Shown: one piece after another, positions 27,867 to 36,828 of the stretch | How positions within the stretch are numbered: the first letter of the stretch is position 1 | Layout of the letters: each line of letters begins with the position of its first letter | Made by a program: the position numbers and the translations under genes | The notes under the pieces: model-generated | Told to the model about the DNA's origin: nothing | Databases searched by the model: none | The model's input: the letters and a program-made list of their open reading frames with translations, nothing else | Assembly (NCBI RefSeq): GCF_002196855.1 | Contig: NZ_NIPW01000028.1 | Span: forward strand, 62,001-126,000 | Source of the DNA: Haematobacter genomosp. 1 | Lineage (GTDB): Bacteria > Pseudomonadota > Alphaproteobacteria > Rhodobacterales > Rhodobacteraceae | Direction of reading: 5' to 3' | DNA: 64,000 nucleotides

Positions 27867-28949
27867 GAGGAAGGCGAGAGTGTGGAGGATGCGCCCGCAT
27901 CCAAGGCCGCGCCCAAGGCGGAGGAGGCCCCGAAGCAGGCCGCCGCGGTGCCCGAGGCTCCTCCCAAGGCTTCTGAAAAAGCGCCCGCGCGTGCAGCGGG
28001 AGAGCGGGTCTTCGCCTCCCCCCTCGCCCGCCGGATCGCTGCGGAAAAGGGCATTGATCTTGCCGCCCTCTCCGGCTCCGGCCCGCATGGCCGGATCGTG
28101 AAGGCGGATGTGGAGACGGCGAAACCCGGCAAGCCGGCCAGTGCCCCCGCGACGGCGGAGGCCAAGGCATCCGCACCGGAGCAGAAGCCCGAACCGCAGA
28201 AAGCGGCCATGCCGACCGGCGCCTCTGCAGACACGGTCAAGAAGCTCTACGCGGACCGCGATTATGAGGAAGTGACGCTCGACGGGATGCGCCGGACCAT
28301 CGCCGCGCGGCTGACCGAGGCCAAGCAGACCATCCCGCATTTCTATCTGCGCCGCGACATCCGGCTCGACGCGCTGATGGAGTTCCGCCAGACCCTCAAC
28401 CACCAGCTTGCGGGCCGGGGGGTGAAGCTGTCGGTCAACGACTTCATCATCAAGGCGGGCGCAGTCGCGTTGCAGCAGGTGCCGGATGCCAATGCCGTCT
28501 GGGCGGGAGACCGCATCCTGAAGCTGAAGCCGTCCGACGTGGCGGTGGCCGTGGCGGTGGAGGGCGGGCTGTTCACGCCGGTCATCCGCGACGCGGACAA
28601 GAAGTCTCTCTCCGCCCTGTCGGCGGAGATGCGCGACCTTGCCCATCGGGCGCGGGACCGCAAGCTCGCGCCGCAGGAATATCAGGGCGGCAGCTTCGCG
28701 ATCTCCAACCTTGGCATGTACGGGATCGACAATTTCGATGCCGTCATCAACCCGCCGCACGGGTCCATCCTCGCCGTCGGAGCGGGCGTCAAGAAGCCGG
28801 TCGTCGGCAAGGATGGTGAGATAGAAGTGGCCACGGTCATGTCCGTCACACTCTCCGTCGATCACCGGGTGATCGATGGGGCATTGGGGGCGGAATTCCT
28901 CAAGGCCATGGCGGATCTGCTGGAAAATCCGATCCTGATGGTGGCCTGA
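27633..28949 (+). CDS. pdhC: dihydrolipoamide acetyltransferase, E2 of pyruvate dehydrogenase
   Basis: The protein has 438 residues: lipoyl domain 1-80 (Lys43), Ala/Pro linker, peripheral subunit-binding domain about 127-160 ([17 protein letters not shown]...[13 protein letters not shown]), a second linker, and the catalytic acetyltransferase domain from about 210. The catalytic motif [13 protein letters not shown] gives His411 and Asp415. E2 forms the core of the complex and transfers acetyl to CoA. It starts 11 bases after pdhB with GAAGGGGGAGAGA upstream. No E3 (lpd) gene follows; two terminator-like hairpins end the operon. Confidence 0.98.
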   Translation: MATEILMPALSPTMEEGTLAKWLVKEGDTVSSGDILAEIETDKATMEFEAVDEGVIGKILVPEGTAGVKVNAPIAVLVEEGESVEDAPASKAAPKAEEAPKQAAAVPEAPPKASEKAPARAAGERVFASPLARRIAAEKGIDLAALSGSGPHGRIVKADVETAKPGKPASAPATAEAKASAPEQKPEPQKAAMPTGASADTVKKLYADRDYEEVTLDGMRRTIAARLTEAKQTIPHFYLRRDIRLDALMEFRQTLNHQLAGRGVKLSVNDFIIKAGAVALQQVPDANAVWAGDRILKLKPSDVAVAVAVEGGLFTPVIRDADKKSLSALSAEMRDLAHRARDRKLAPQEYQGGSFAISNLGMYGIDNFDAVINPPHGSILAVGAGVKKPVVGKDGEIEVATVMSVTLSVDHRVIDGALGAEFLKAMADLLENPILMVA

Positions 28950-28952
28950 CTG

Positions 28953-28977
28953 TTTTCCCGCCTTACGGGCGGGGAAA
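28953..28977 (+). terminator. first hairpin after pdhC
   Basis: TTTCCCGCC, loop TTAC, then GGGCGGGGAAA, starting 3 bases past the stop codon. Stem is good, T-run weak. Confidence 0.6.
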
Positions 28978-28991
28978 TTCCTGACCTTTTC

Positions 28992-29023
28992 GGCTCCCTG
29001 CCTTACGGGTAGGGAGCCTCTTT
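28992..29023 (+). terminator. second hairpin after pdhC
   Basis: GGCTCCCTGCC-TTAC-GGGTAGGGAGCC followed by TCTTT. It uses the same CCTTACGGG loop as the first hairpin, so the two look like duplicates of one terminator. Confidence 0.7.
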
Positions 29024-29078
29024 GCCGGCCACCTGCGGCCCCTTCCGCGACGGCGCCTTCTATGACGCGCGCCCCTAG

Positions 29079-29236
29079 CAGGCTGCTGAGAAAGTCGTGG
29101 GCATACCCGGCCTTGCGTTGAAAACCAGGAACTCGGTCCGGTCACGAGCCAAACCTGCAGTTTCCGGGGGTTTTTCAACCATGTGGAGAAAGATCTCCGC
29201 CCCGGAGCAACCTTGAGGTCCTCTTTCAGCACCCTG
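29079..29236. mobile_element. MITE-like element, subfamily 1, copy a (158 bp)
   Basis: Left end CAGGCTGCTGAGAAAGTC; right end CTCTTTCAGCACCCTG, its near inverse. The interior includes a GTGGAGAAAGATCTCCGCC segment shared with the copies at 29241 and 61416. No open reading frame. The left flank CTAG is the same as at 61416. Confidence 0.75.
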
Positions 29237-29240
29237 CCAA

Positions 29241-29396
29241 CAGGACGCTGAAAAGTCGGCGCCTCCCCAAGCTTGCATTGAAAGCCAAAAACTGTCCCGT
29301 CACGCGCCAGAACGTGCAGTTTCCGGGGCACTCCTCAACCATGTGGAGAAAGATCTCCGCCCCGGAGCAGCCTCGGGATACTTTTTCAGCACCCTG
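29241..29396. mobile_element. MITE-like element, subfamily 1, copy b (156 bp)
   Basis: It follows copy a head to tail after 4 bases. Left end CAGGACGCTGAAAAGTC is slightly decayed; right end ACTTTTTCAGCACCCTG is intact. The interior is closely related to copy a. The remainder, 29397-29607, has no gene I can support: one frame reads to a stop just before dppB, but it matches nothing I know. Confidence 0.75.
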
Positions 29397-29607
29397 TTAA
29401 AGACCCTCGCGCATGCACGGAGAGAATCGCGGCAAGCGCCTCTCCACCCGGCGGATCGTTTGCAGGGTCAGGCGGTTGATCACCTTGGCTGGCTCTGCGA
29501 CACCGACTTTCCACCCAGACGGACCATGAGCCTCGGGGCGACCCCGCAAAACATCTGGACCCCGCGCGGCGCGACCTCTACGCTTCGGCGTAACACGTCT
29601 GGTCCCA

Positions 29608-30555
29608 ATGCTCCGCTTCACCCTGTCCCGCATCACCTCGCTCCTGTTGAGCCTCATCGTTGCGAGCGTGGCGATCTTCGCCGTGATCGAGAGCGTGCCC
29701 GGTGATCCGGCCACCTTCATGCTGGGCATGAACGCAGAGCCCGACACCATTGCCGCCCTGCGCCGGGAAATGGACCTGGACCGGCCCGTCGCCGAGCGAT
29801 ACCTGCGCTGGATGGGCGGTATGACGACAGGCGATTTTGGCACATCCTATACGTATCGCGTACCGGTGAGAGAGCTGATCGGACAGCGGGTTGCCGTCTC
29901 CCTCCCCCTCGCTCTCTATGCGCTTGTGTTGAGTGTTCTCATAGGTCTGCCGGCCGGCCTGCTTGCGGCATCGCGCCGGGGAAGCGTGACCGACTGGTCG
30001 GTGATGGGCGTGACACAGCTTGGCATCGCGGTGCCGAACTTCTGGTTCGCGATGTTGCTGGTCCTGCTCTTTTCGATCACGCTCCGCTGGTTCCCCTCCG
30101 GCGGCTTTCCGGGCTGGGGCGCGGGTCTTTGGCCGGTGGTGAAGTCGCTGACGCTTCCAGCCATCGCCCTCGCGCTGCCGCAGGCTTCCATCCTCGCGCG
30201 CATCATGCGGTCTGCGTTGATAGAAACGCTGGGGCAGGATTACATCCGCACCGCGCGCGCCAAGGGGCTGAGCCTCCGCCGCGCCATTCTGGGCCACGCG
30301 CTCCGCAACGCGCTGATTCCGGTCCTGACAATTCTGGGGCTGCAGTTCTCCTTTCTGCTGGCGGGCGCAATCATCATTGAGAACGTGTTCTATCTTCCAG
30401 GCCTCGGGCGGCTGATCTTTCAGGGCATCACCCAGCGGGATCTGATCGTCGTGCGCTCGGCTGTCATGCTGCTGGTGTTCACCGTCATCGTGGTGAACTT
30501 CCTGACTGATCTGGCCTATATGCTCATCGATCCCCGGTTGAGGGCGCGCGCGTGA
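29608..30555 (+). CDS. ABC transporter permease, dipeptide/oligopeptide type (DppB/OppB)
   Basis: The protein has 315 residues with six membrane helices: an N-terminal helix (SLLLSLIVASVAIFAVIE), the typical ESVPGDPATFMLG periplasmic stretch, and the binding-protein-dependent permease domain with the EAA loop IRTARAKGLSLRRAILGHALRNALIPVLT. Together with the next two genes it forms a peptide/nickel-type ABC importer. No clear Shine-Dalgarno is visible before the ATG, and no substrate-binding protein gene precedes it, where one is usually found. Two tandem mobile-element copies end 211 bases upstream. Confidence 0.92.
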   Translation: MLRFTLSRITSLLLSLIVASVAIFAVIESVPGDPATFMLGMNAEPDTIAALRREMDLDRPVAERYLRWMGGMTTGDFGTSYTYRVPVRELIGQRVAVSLPLALYALVLSVLIGLPAGLLAASRRGSVTDWSVMGVTQLGIAVPNFWFAMLLVLLFSITLRWFPSGGFPGWGAGLWPVVKSLTLPAIALALPQASILARIMRSALIETLGQDYIRTARAKGLSLRRAILGHALRNALIPVLTILGLQFSFLLAGAIIIENVFYLPGLGRLIFQGITQRDLIVVRSAVMLLVFTVIVVNFLTDLAYMLIDPRLRARA

Positions 30556-31373
30556 GGCTGCCGGTTTCTCTGGTTGTCGGCGGGGTTCTGTCGCTCATCG
30601 TGCTGCTCGCGGCGCTGCTGTCGCTGTTCTGGACTCCGCATTCGGTGGAGACGCTGGCTGTAGCCGCGAAGCTGAAGCCCATCGGCACGCCGGGCTACCT
30701 GCTCGGCACGGACCAGCTCGGGCGGGACATCCTCTCCATGCTGATGGTCGGGGCACGGACCTCGGTCTCCGTCGCCTTGATCGCGGTGGGGATCGGGGTG
30801 GTGATCGGCGTGCCGCTGGGACTTGCCGCCGCCGCAAGCCGGGGCAGCCTGCTGGACGAGGCGATCATGCGCGGCAACGACGTGATCTTTGCTTTCCCGA
30901 GCCTCGTCATCGCCATCCTGATTACCGCCGTGCTGGGACCGTCCGCCGTCAATGCGATCCTTGCCATCGGCATCTTCAACATTCCCGTCTTTGCCCGCGT
31001 CGCTCGGGCAGGAGCGCTGAGCCTGTGGACGCTCGACTACGTCCGCGCCGCGCAGGTCGCGGGCAAGGGGCGCGCGCGGATTTCATTGGAACATATCCTG
31101 CCCAATATCCTCAACCTCCTGATCGTGCAGGCGACGATCCAGTTCTCGCTCGGCATTTTGGCGGAGGCCGGGCTGTCCTATGTCGGCCTTGGCGCTCAAC
31201 CGCCGATCCCGTCCTGGGGGCGGATGCTGGCAGAGGCGCAGACGCTGGTGGCCCTCGCGCCGCATGTTGCCATCCTGCCGGGGCTGGCGATCGTGGTGAC
31301 GGTGCTCAGCCTCAACCTGATGGGCGACGGCCTCCGTGACGTGCTGGATCCGCGTCTGAGGCGGGGCAGATGA
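30552..31373 (+). CDS. ABC transporter permease, dipeptide/oligopeptide type (DppC/OppC)
   Basis: The protein has 273 residues, starting at a GTG that overlaps the preceding stop (GTGA). DppC marks are the LGTDQLGRDILSMLMVGARTSVSVALIAVGIGVVIG N-terminal region and the EAA loop YVRAAQVAGKGRARISLEHILPNILNLLIVQ, followed by EAGLSYVGLGAQPPIPSWGRML. It forms the membrane channel with the DppB-like protein. The stop overlaps the start of the ATPase gene, so all three are translationally coupled. Confidence 0.93.
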   Translation: MRLPVSLVVGGVLSLIVLLAALLSLFWTPHSVETLAVAAKLKPIGTPGYLLGTDQLGRDILSMLMVGARTSVSVALIAVGIGVVIGVPLGLAAAASRGSLLDEAIMRGNDVIFAFPSLVIAILITAVLGPSAVNAILAIGIFNIPVFARVARAGALSLWTLDYVRAAQVAGKGRARISLEHILPNILNLLIVQATIQFSLGILAEAGLSYVGLGAQPPIPSWGRMLAEAQTLVALAPHVAILPGLAIVVTVLSLNLMGDGLRDVLDPRLRRGR

Positions 31374-32968
31374 GCGCGCCGATGCTCTCCGTCAGGGATC
31401 TTGCCGTCACCATCCGTGGCACGCCGGTGGTGCGGGACGTCTCCTTCGATATCGGGGCGGGTGAGGTGATGGGGCTGGTGGGCGAGTCCGGGTCGGGCAA
31501 ATCCATGACCGCGCTGGCGCTCATGGCGCTGCTGCCCTACGGGGCCGAGGTGCGGGGCGCGGCCCTGCTGGACGGGGTGGATCTGCTCCAGCTCTCCGAG
31601 CATCAGATGTGCCGTCTCCGGGGCGCGGAGATCGGCATGATCTTCCAGGAACCGATGACGGCGCTCAACCCGATGCAGACCATCGGCGCGCAGGTGGCTG
31701 AGACGCTCGTCGTCCACCGGCGCGCCTCACGGTCGGAAGCGCTGGAGATCGCGCGGGCACGGCTCGACCGTGTCGGGCTGGACGCGACCCGCGTGCCGCT
31801 CGACCGTTTCCCGCATGAGCTGTCTGGCGGTCAGCGGCAGCGGGTCTGCATCGCAATGGCCACCGCGCTCCGTCCGAAATTGCTGATTGCCGATGAACCG
31901 ACGACCGCGCTCGACGTGACGACACAGGCGGCGATTCTGGATCTGCTCAAGGATCTCGTGGCGGAGGAGGGCATGAGCCTGCTGCTCATCACCCATGATC
32001 TTGCCGTTGTCGCCCGCATGGCCGACAGGGTGGCCGTGATGAGCCAGGGCCGCATCGTGGAGCAGGGTCCGACGGAAACCGTGTTCCGGGAAAGACGCGC
32101 GCCCTATACGCGCCAGCTTTTCGCCGCATCCGCCCACGTGCCGAAACGGGCGCCACCCGCTCTCGGCGCACCGCTGCTGGAGGTGCGGGATGTGGTCCGC
32201 GCCTATCCCCTGCCCCGCGACGGGCTGCTCGGAACCCAACGCACGCTGCGGGCGGTGGACGGCGTGAGCCTTACGCTGCGGGAAGGGGAAAGCGTCGGGC
32301 TGGTGGGTGAATCCGGGTGCGGAAAATCCACCCTCACCCGCGCCATTCTGGGTCTCGACCCGATACAATCGGGGGAAATCCGCCTTGGCGGAGAACCGGT
32401 CATCGCTGGCCGGATGAGCCATGGCCAGCGTGCGCGGGTGCAGGTCGTCTTTCAGGATCCCTTCGGCAGTTTCGACCCGCGCCACCACGTCGAACGACTG
32501 GTGGCCGAGCCGTTTCACCTGCGCCCCTGCCCCCGCGCGGAACAGCGGGAACGCGTGGCGGCGGCGCTGGTGGAGGTCGGCCTTTCGCCCGATGACATGC
32601 GGAAATACATCCATGAATTCTCGGGCGGTCAGCGCCAGCGCATCGCCATTGCTCGCGCGCTCATCATCCGGCCCGCGCTCATCGTGCTGGATGAGGCGGT
32701 CTCCGCGCTGGATGTCCGCGTGCGGGCGCAGATCCTCGATCTTCTCGCCGATCTGCAGGAACGTCTGAAACTGAGCTACCTGTTCGTCAGCCATGATCTT
32801 GCCGTGGTGCGCGGGATAACCGACAGGGTGATGGTCATGCGCGGGGGCCGCATCATCGAGGAAGGTCCGACGGCCGAGGTCTTCGATGCCCCGCGCGAAG
32901 CCTACACGGCGCAATTGATCGCGGCGACCCCCCGCATACCCGCGGGCTGGCTGGAGGAGACGGCGTGA
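31370..32968 (+). CDS. dipeptide ABC transporter ATP-binding protein, fused DppD-DppF
   Basis: The 532-residue protein holds two complete ATPase domains in one chain. The first has Walker A GESGSGKS at 38-45, signature LSGGQRQR and Walker [13 protein letters not shown]. The second, from about residue 265, has GESGCGKS near 313-320, FSGGQRQR and [12 protein letters not shown]. The first domain ends with the Asp/Opp-type extension ([19 protein letters not shown]) that precedes the second. This single-chain form is common in Rhodobacterales oligopeptide transporters. It would power uptake through the two permeases. A P1 peptidase gene follows with overlapping codons. Confidence 0.95.
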   Translation: MSAPMLSVRDLAVTIRGTPVVRDVSFDIGAGEVMGLVGESGSGKSMTALALMALLPYGAEVRGAALLDGVDLLQLSEHQMCRLRGAEIGMIFQEPMTALNPMQTIGAQVAETLVVHRRASRSEALEIARARLDRVGLDATRVPLDRFPHELSGGQRQRVCIAMATALRPKLLIADEPTTALDVTTQAAILDLLKDLVAEEGMSLLLITHDLAVVARMADRVAVMSQGRIVEQGPTETVFRERRAPYTRQLFAASAHVPKRAPPALGAPLLEVRDVVRAYPLPRDGLLGTQRTLRAVDGVSLTLREGESVGLVGESGCGKSTLTRAILGLDPIQSGEIRLGGEPVIAGRMSHGQRARVQVVFQDPFGSFDPRHHVERLVAEPFHLRPCPRAEQRERVAAALVEVGLSPDDMRKYIHEFSGGQRQRIAIARALIIRPALIVLDEAVSALDVRVRAQILDLLADLQERLKLSYLFVSHDLAVVRGITDRVMVMRGGRIIEEGPTAEVFDAPREAYTAQLIAATPRIPAGWLEETA

Positions 32969-33963
32969 TGCGGCCCGGGCGGCGCAATCTCATCACCGAT
33001 GTCGCGGGGCTGTCGGTCGGCAACGCCTCCGATGCCCGGCTGAAAAGCGGCGCGACCGTGCTTGTGGGGGAGCGACCGTTCACCGCCGCCGTTTCCGTGA
33101 TGGGCGGCGCACCCGGCACGCGGGAGACCGACCTGCTCGCCCCCGACCGGCTGGTTCAGGAGGTGGACGCGCTTGTCCTTTCCGGCGGGTCGGCGTTCGG
33201 CCTCGACGCGGCGTCCGGCGTGGCCGACGCGCTGCGGGAGGCGGGCCGCGGGTTTGCCGTAGGCGATCAGCGGGTGCCCATCGTTCCCGGAGCTATCCTG
33301 TTCGACCTGACCAACGGCGGCGACAAGTCATGGCGGGAGAACCCCTACAAGGCGCTTGGCCGTGCCGCGCTCGCCAATGCGGGACCGCGGTTCGATATCG
33401 GCAGTGTCGGCGCAGGGACGGGAGCCACGACACGGAACTGGAAGGGCGGGCTTGGCTCCACCTCCGTGGTGCTTGACGGTGGGCTGACGGTGGGCGCCCT
33501 GGTTGCCGTGAACGCCCTCGGCTCCGTGACGCTGGGCGACGGGCCGCAGTTCTGGGCCGCGCCGTGGGAGATGGAAGGGGAGTTCGGTGGCCTCGGCCTG
33601 CCCTCCCCACTACCGCCGCAGGACGTGGAAGGGCCGGGCAAGCGACTGGGAGAGGCGACAACCATCGCCATCGTCGCCACCGATGCGCGGCTCACACAGG
33701 CGGAAGCCACGCGGCTTGCCACCGCCGCTCATGACGGCATGGCGCGGGCCATCGTCCCCTCGCACACCCTGTTCGACGGCGATCTGGTCTTTGCCGCGGC
33801 GACCGGCGTGCAGCCTCTGGCAGAAGGGGGTGCGGACCTGTATCGTCTCGGCCATGCCGCAGCCTGCTGCCTTGCCCGCGCGATTGCCCGCGCCATACAC
33901 GCCGCCCGCCCCGCGCCGGGCGACCGGCAGCCGTCATGGGCCGCGCGTCATGCTCCCGATTGA
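32965..33963 (+). CDS. P1-family (DmpA/S58) aminopeptidase
   Basis: The protein is 332 residues if the GTG at 32965 is used, or 331 from the ATG at 32968. The family N-terminus NLITDVAGLSVGNASD is followed by TVLVGERPFTAAVSVMGGAPGTRETDLL and VDALVLSGGSAFGLDAASGV. The autocatalytic cleavage site expected before a Ser/Thr nucleophile probably lies in the AVNALGSV / ATTIAIVATDA region. DmpA-type enzymes cleave N-terminal residues or beta-peptides. It overlaps the transporter ATPase by one or four bases, so imported peptides may be its substrate. Confidence 0.9.
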   Translation: MMRPGRRNLITDVAGLSVGNASDARLKSGATVLVGERPFTAAVSVMGGAPGTRETDLLAPDRLVQEVDALVLSGGSAFGLDAASGVADALREAGRGFAVGDQRVPIVPGAILFDLTNGGDKSWRENPYKALGRAALANAGPRFDIGSVGAGTGATTRNWKGGLGSTSVVLDGGLTVGALVAVNALGSVTLGDGPQFWAAPWEMEGEFGGLGLPSPLPPQDVEGPGKRLGEATTIAIVATDARLTQAEATRLATAAHDGMARAIVPSHTLFDGDLVFAAATGVQPLAEGGADLYRLGHAAACCLARAIARAIHAARPAPGDRQPSWAARHAPD

Positions 33964-33989
33964 GATGCGGCACAGGAAAGGCCACCCCC

Positions 33990-35285
33990 TTGTTCCTTGA
34001 ACTATTCATTGTTCTCGTCCTCATTCTGGTGAACGGCGTGCTGGCGATGGCGGAGCTGGCCATCGTCTCGTCTCGACCTGCACGCCTTCGCACGCTGGCC
34101 GACAAGGGCAGCAGCGGGGCGAAAATCGCGCTCAATCTCTCTGAAAATCCGGGCCGCTTCCTGTCTGCGGTTCAGATCGGCATCACCTTGGTCGGCGTGC
34201 TGTCAGGGGCGTTTTCCGGGGCCACGCTGGGCGGACGGTTCTCCGAATGGCTCCGCACGCATGGGCTTTCACCCGCGAGCGCCGACGCGCTCGGCGTGCT
34301 GATCGTGGTGGTGACGATCACCTACCTGTCCCTCATCATCGGGGAGCTGGTGCCCAAGCAGATCGCCCTTCGGAACCCGGAGAACGTCGCGTCGCGCGTG
34401 GCGCCGCTCATGGCCGTTCTGGCGAAGATCGCGTCTCCGCTCGTCTGGTTTCTCGACCTGTCCGGCCGCACCGTTCTCCGGCTGCTCGGCCAGACGGATA
34501 GCGAGGAGTCCAAGGTCACGGAGGAGGAGGTCCGCACCGTCCTTTCGGAGGCCCAGTCCGCGGGCGTCATCGAAACGGGCGAATCGGCCATGCTTTCCGG
34601 CGTCATGCGCCTGGCCGACCGCAACGCACGCGGGCTGATGACGCCGCGCCGGGACGTGGAAATGGTCGATCTCGACGCGACGGAGGAGGAAGTGCTTGCG
34701 ACGCTCCACAAATCGCGCTTCTCCAAACTGCCAGTGCGGGACAAGACGACGAATGACGTGCCGGGGGTGATCTTTTCCCGCGACGTGTTCGAGGCGCGGA
34801 CGACGGACCGCCCGTTCAGCGTGGCCAATCTCATGCGGGAAGTCCCCGTGGTGTCCGATCGCGCGAAAGCGCTGGATGTCGTCGAAGTGCTCCGCCGCTC
34901 GCCACCGCACATCGCGCTGATCTTCGACGAATACGGCGAGTTCGAGGGGATCGTGACCACCGGCGACGTGCTGGAGGCCATCGCTGGCGTTTTCGATGAG
35001 GATGAGACGGGCGAGCCTGCCCTGTTTCTGCGCGACGACGGCAGCTACCTCATCGCGGGCTGGATGTCCGTGGACGAATTCTCCGACCGGCTGGGTTATC
35101 CGCGCAAGCCCGATGCCGACTACGCCACCGTGGCGGGTCTGGTGCTGGACGAGTTGCAGCGCATGCCCGCGCTGGGAGACACGTTCGAGCGGCACGGGTG
35201 GAAGTTCGAAGTGGTCGATCTCGATGAACGGCGGATCGACAAGGTGCTGGTCATCCCGCCCGAGCAGTCTGCCGACGAGGGCTGA
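33990..35285 (+). CDS. CNNM/CorC (hemolysin C) family transporter-associated protein
   Basis: The protein is 431 residues from a TTG at 33990 that has AGGAAAGG upstream; an in-frame ATG at 33936 lies inside the peptidase gene. Domains are a DUF21/CNNM membrane region with three or four helices (LFIVLVLILVNGVLAMAELAIVSS), two CBS domains (about 200-320, with GLMTPRRDVEMVD and IALIFDEYGEFEGIVT) and a C-terminal CorC_HlyC domain. Such proteins are linked to Mg/Co efflux; the older hemolysin name is misleading. It stands downstream of the peptide-uptake operon but has no obvious functional tie to it. Confidence 0.9.
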   Translation: MFLELFIVLVLILVNGVLAMAELAIVSSRPARLRTLADKGSSGAKIALNLSENPGRFLSAVQIGITLVGVLSGAFSGATLGGRFSEWLRTHGLSPASADALGVLIVVVTITYLSLIIGELVPKQIALRNPENVASRVAPLMAVLAKIASPLVWFLDLSGRTVLRLLGQTDSEESKVTEEEVRTVLSEAQSAGVIETGESAMLSGVMRLADRNARGLMTPRRDVEMVDLDATEEEVLATLHKSRFSKLPVRDKTTNDVPGVIFSRDVFEARTTDRPFSVANLMREVPVVSDRAKALDVVEVLRRSPPHIALIFDEYGEFEGIVTTGDVLEAIAGVFDEDETGEPALFLRDDGSYLIAGWMSVDEFSDRLGYPRKPDADYATVAGLVLDELQRMPALGDTFERHGWKFEVVDLDERRIDKVLVIPPEQSADEG

Positions 35286-35346
35286 CCCCACAGGCGGATC
35301 GATCTTCGGTCTGGTCTGCCCGCGACACAGGCGGCTGAAACGGAAA

Positions 35347-35367
35347 GGGCGCGCAAGATGCGCGCCC
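35347..35367. terminator. hairpin between the CNNM gene and hsp20 (convergent)
   Basis: GGGCGCGC-AAGAT-GCGCGCCC. Read on the minus strand it is followed by TTTCCG, so it probably terminates hsp20 and may serve both genes. Confidence 0.65.
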
Positions 35368-35393
35368 CTCGAAAACTTGGCCCTCAAGGAATA

Positions 35394-35876
35394 TCAGGCG
35401 GCGGCCTGACCTTCGCCTTCCGCTTCCTTGGCCTCGATGGCATTCGGCGCGGACAGCGTCGAGGTAATCTCGATCTTGCGCGGTTTCAGCGTTTCGGGAA
35501 CTTCCCGCACCAGGTCGATGTGCAGCATGCCGTCGGCATGGGTCGCGCCCGAGACACGCACGTGATCGGCAAGGGCGAAACGGCGCTCAAACGCGCGCGT
35601 CGCGATACCGCGATGCAGGAAGCTGCGTTCGCCATCTTCCTTCACCTTGCGGGCGCTGACGATAAGCGCGTTGTCGCGCATCTCGACCGACATTTCCTCG
35701 GGCGAGAAGCCGGCGACGGCGATGGAGATACGGTAGCCGTTTTCGGCGGTCTTTTCGATATTGTAGGGGGGGTAACCGGGCTGAACGTCGGCCGCCAGAA
35801 CCCTGTCCATCAGGTCGGCGATACGGTCAAAACCCACGGTTGCACGATAGAGCGGGGCGAGATCAAAGGTTCGCAT
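35394..35876 (-). CDS. small heat shock protein, Hsp20/IbpA type
   Basis: The protein has 160 residues. The N-terminus MRTFDLAPLYRATVGFDRIADLMDRV is the class A IbpA pattern, followed by an alpha-crystallin domain (YPPYNIEKTAENGYRISIAVAGF ... FERRFALADHV ... GMLHIDLVREVPE) and an Ala-rich tail. It holds unfolded proteins for refolding by other chaperones. GGAGGATGATCC precedes the start. A sigma-32-like promoter at 35970-35998 lies about 95-120 bases upstream, so heat induction is likely. The leader could form a thermosensor, but I cannot show one. Confidence 0.94.
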   Translation of the reverse strand: MRTFDLAPLYRATVGFDRIADLMDRVLAADVQPGYPPYNIEKTAENGYRISIAVAGFSPEEMSVEMRDNALIVSARKVKEDGERSFLHRGIATRAFERRFALADHVRVSGATHADGMLHIDLVREVPETLKPRKIEITSTLSAPNAIEAKEAEGEGQAAA

Positions 35877-35969
35877 GGATCATCCTCCATTGAGCGATGT
35901 CTGGCTGCCTTCCCGGGCAGGGCAAGGCGCGGTTAACCGGGCCCCTTGTTGGGCATCCCGGTGACACTG

Positions 35970-35998
35970 ATCTGGGAAAGCGACAGTGGCGTTTCAAG
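35970..35998 (-). promoter_or_regulatory. RpoH (sigma-32) type promoter for hsp20
   Basis: On the minus strand CTTGAAA and CCCAGAT are separated by 15 bases, close to the heat-shock sigma pattern. It overlaps the end of the upstream protease gene. Confidence 0.6.
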
Positions 35999-36686
35999 GG
36001 GTTCGGGCGGCGTTCTCCAGTGTGGGAAGCGCATCGGCGACGGGGACGGCGAAAGCGATGCCCCGGCCCTCTGCCTCGCCCCGCGCCACGACGATACCGA
36101 CAAGCCGCCCTGCCCCGAGCGGCCCCGCGATCAGAGGCGCCCCCGAGGCCCCGCCCGTGACAGCACAGTCGATCAGCAACGCGCCAAGGCTCCGCCTGAG
36201 CAGCGGGCAGGACAACACCTTTGGCGGCTCTTCCGGCCGTTGGCGGGAATAGGTGATGGCGGTCAGCTCTTCCGGCGGCAACAACGCCTGCTCAAGCTGT
36301 ATCGGCTGCACCTGAAGGGGCGTCAGCAACTCGACCAGCGCGATATCCGAGGCAAGACGGCTACGCGCCTCCGCCCCCGGCAGATAATCGGGATGGAGCA
36401 CGACGCGCCGCGCCACAGACTGCGCCACCTCCGTGCCTTGCGAGCGGCCCGCGCGAAAGACGATTTTCTCTGCAGGAAAAGACCCAGCGTCGGGAAGGCT
36501 CACGCAATGCGCCGCTGTCAGCACGCGATCAGGCGCGATGAGCACGGCGCTGCAGACGCTCCGGCCCGAATCGAGACGACCGACGGCTGGCCAGTCCACA
36601 GCGCCTGCGGAAGACGCGCCCGAAAGCATCGCCGAAAGCATCACCGCCCCGGCAATCAGGCGTGAGAAACGGGCATATTTCGCCAT
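35994..36686 (-). CDS. secreted trypsin-like serine protease
   Basis: The protein has 230 residues with a signal peptide (about 1-29, cut near SSAGA-VDW). The chymotrypsin-fold triad is present: His60 in LTAAHC, Asp114 in ASDIALVEL and Ser181 in GGASGAPL. The serine motif is GASGAP instead of the usual GDSGGP, as in many bacterial glutamyl-endopeptidase-like relatives. Cysteines at 45/61 and 160/174 could form disulfides. It probably acts in the periplasm or outside the cell. It is divergent from the DUF599 gene. Substrate unknown. Confidence 0.85.
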   Translation of the reverse strand: MAKYARFSRLIAGAVMLSAMLSGASSAGAVDWPAVGRLDSGRSVCSAVLIAPDRVLTAAHCVSLPDAGSFPAEKIVFRAGRSQGTEVAQSVARRVVLHPDYLPGAEARSRLASDIALVELLTPLQVQPIQLEQALLPPEELTAITYSRQRPEEPPKVLSCPLLRRSLGALLIDCAVTGGASGAPLIAGPLGAGRLVGIVVARGEAEGRGIAFAVPVADALPTLENAARTP

Positions 36687-36828
36687 GACAGGCTCCGGTT
36701 TCAGGATGTCGCGAAATGGCCCTCGCCGGGGAATTCTACATCACTCCACGCAACAAGCCACATCCGTGCCGCATGCGCTCTGGCCCCGCGCCGAGAGGCG
36801 TGAGACTGTTCGGCAAAGGTCAGGTTCG

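Noticed and set aside
29343-29705. 120-codon frame starting in the element pair and running into dppB
   Set aside because: It is out of frame with dppB and starts inside a mobile element; no domain is visible.
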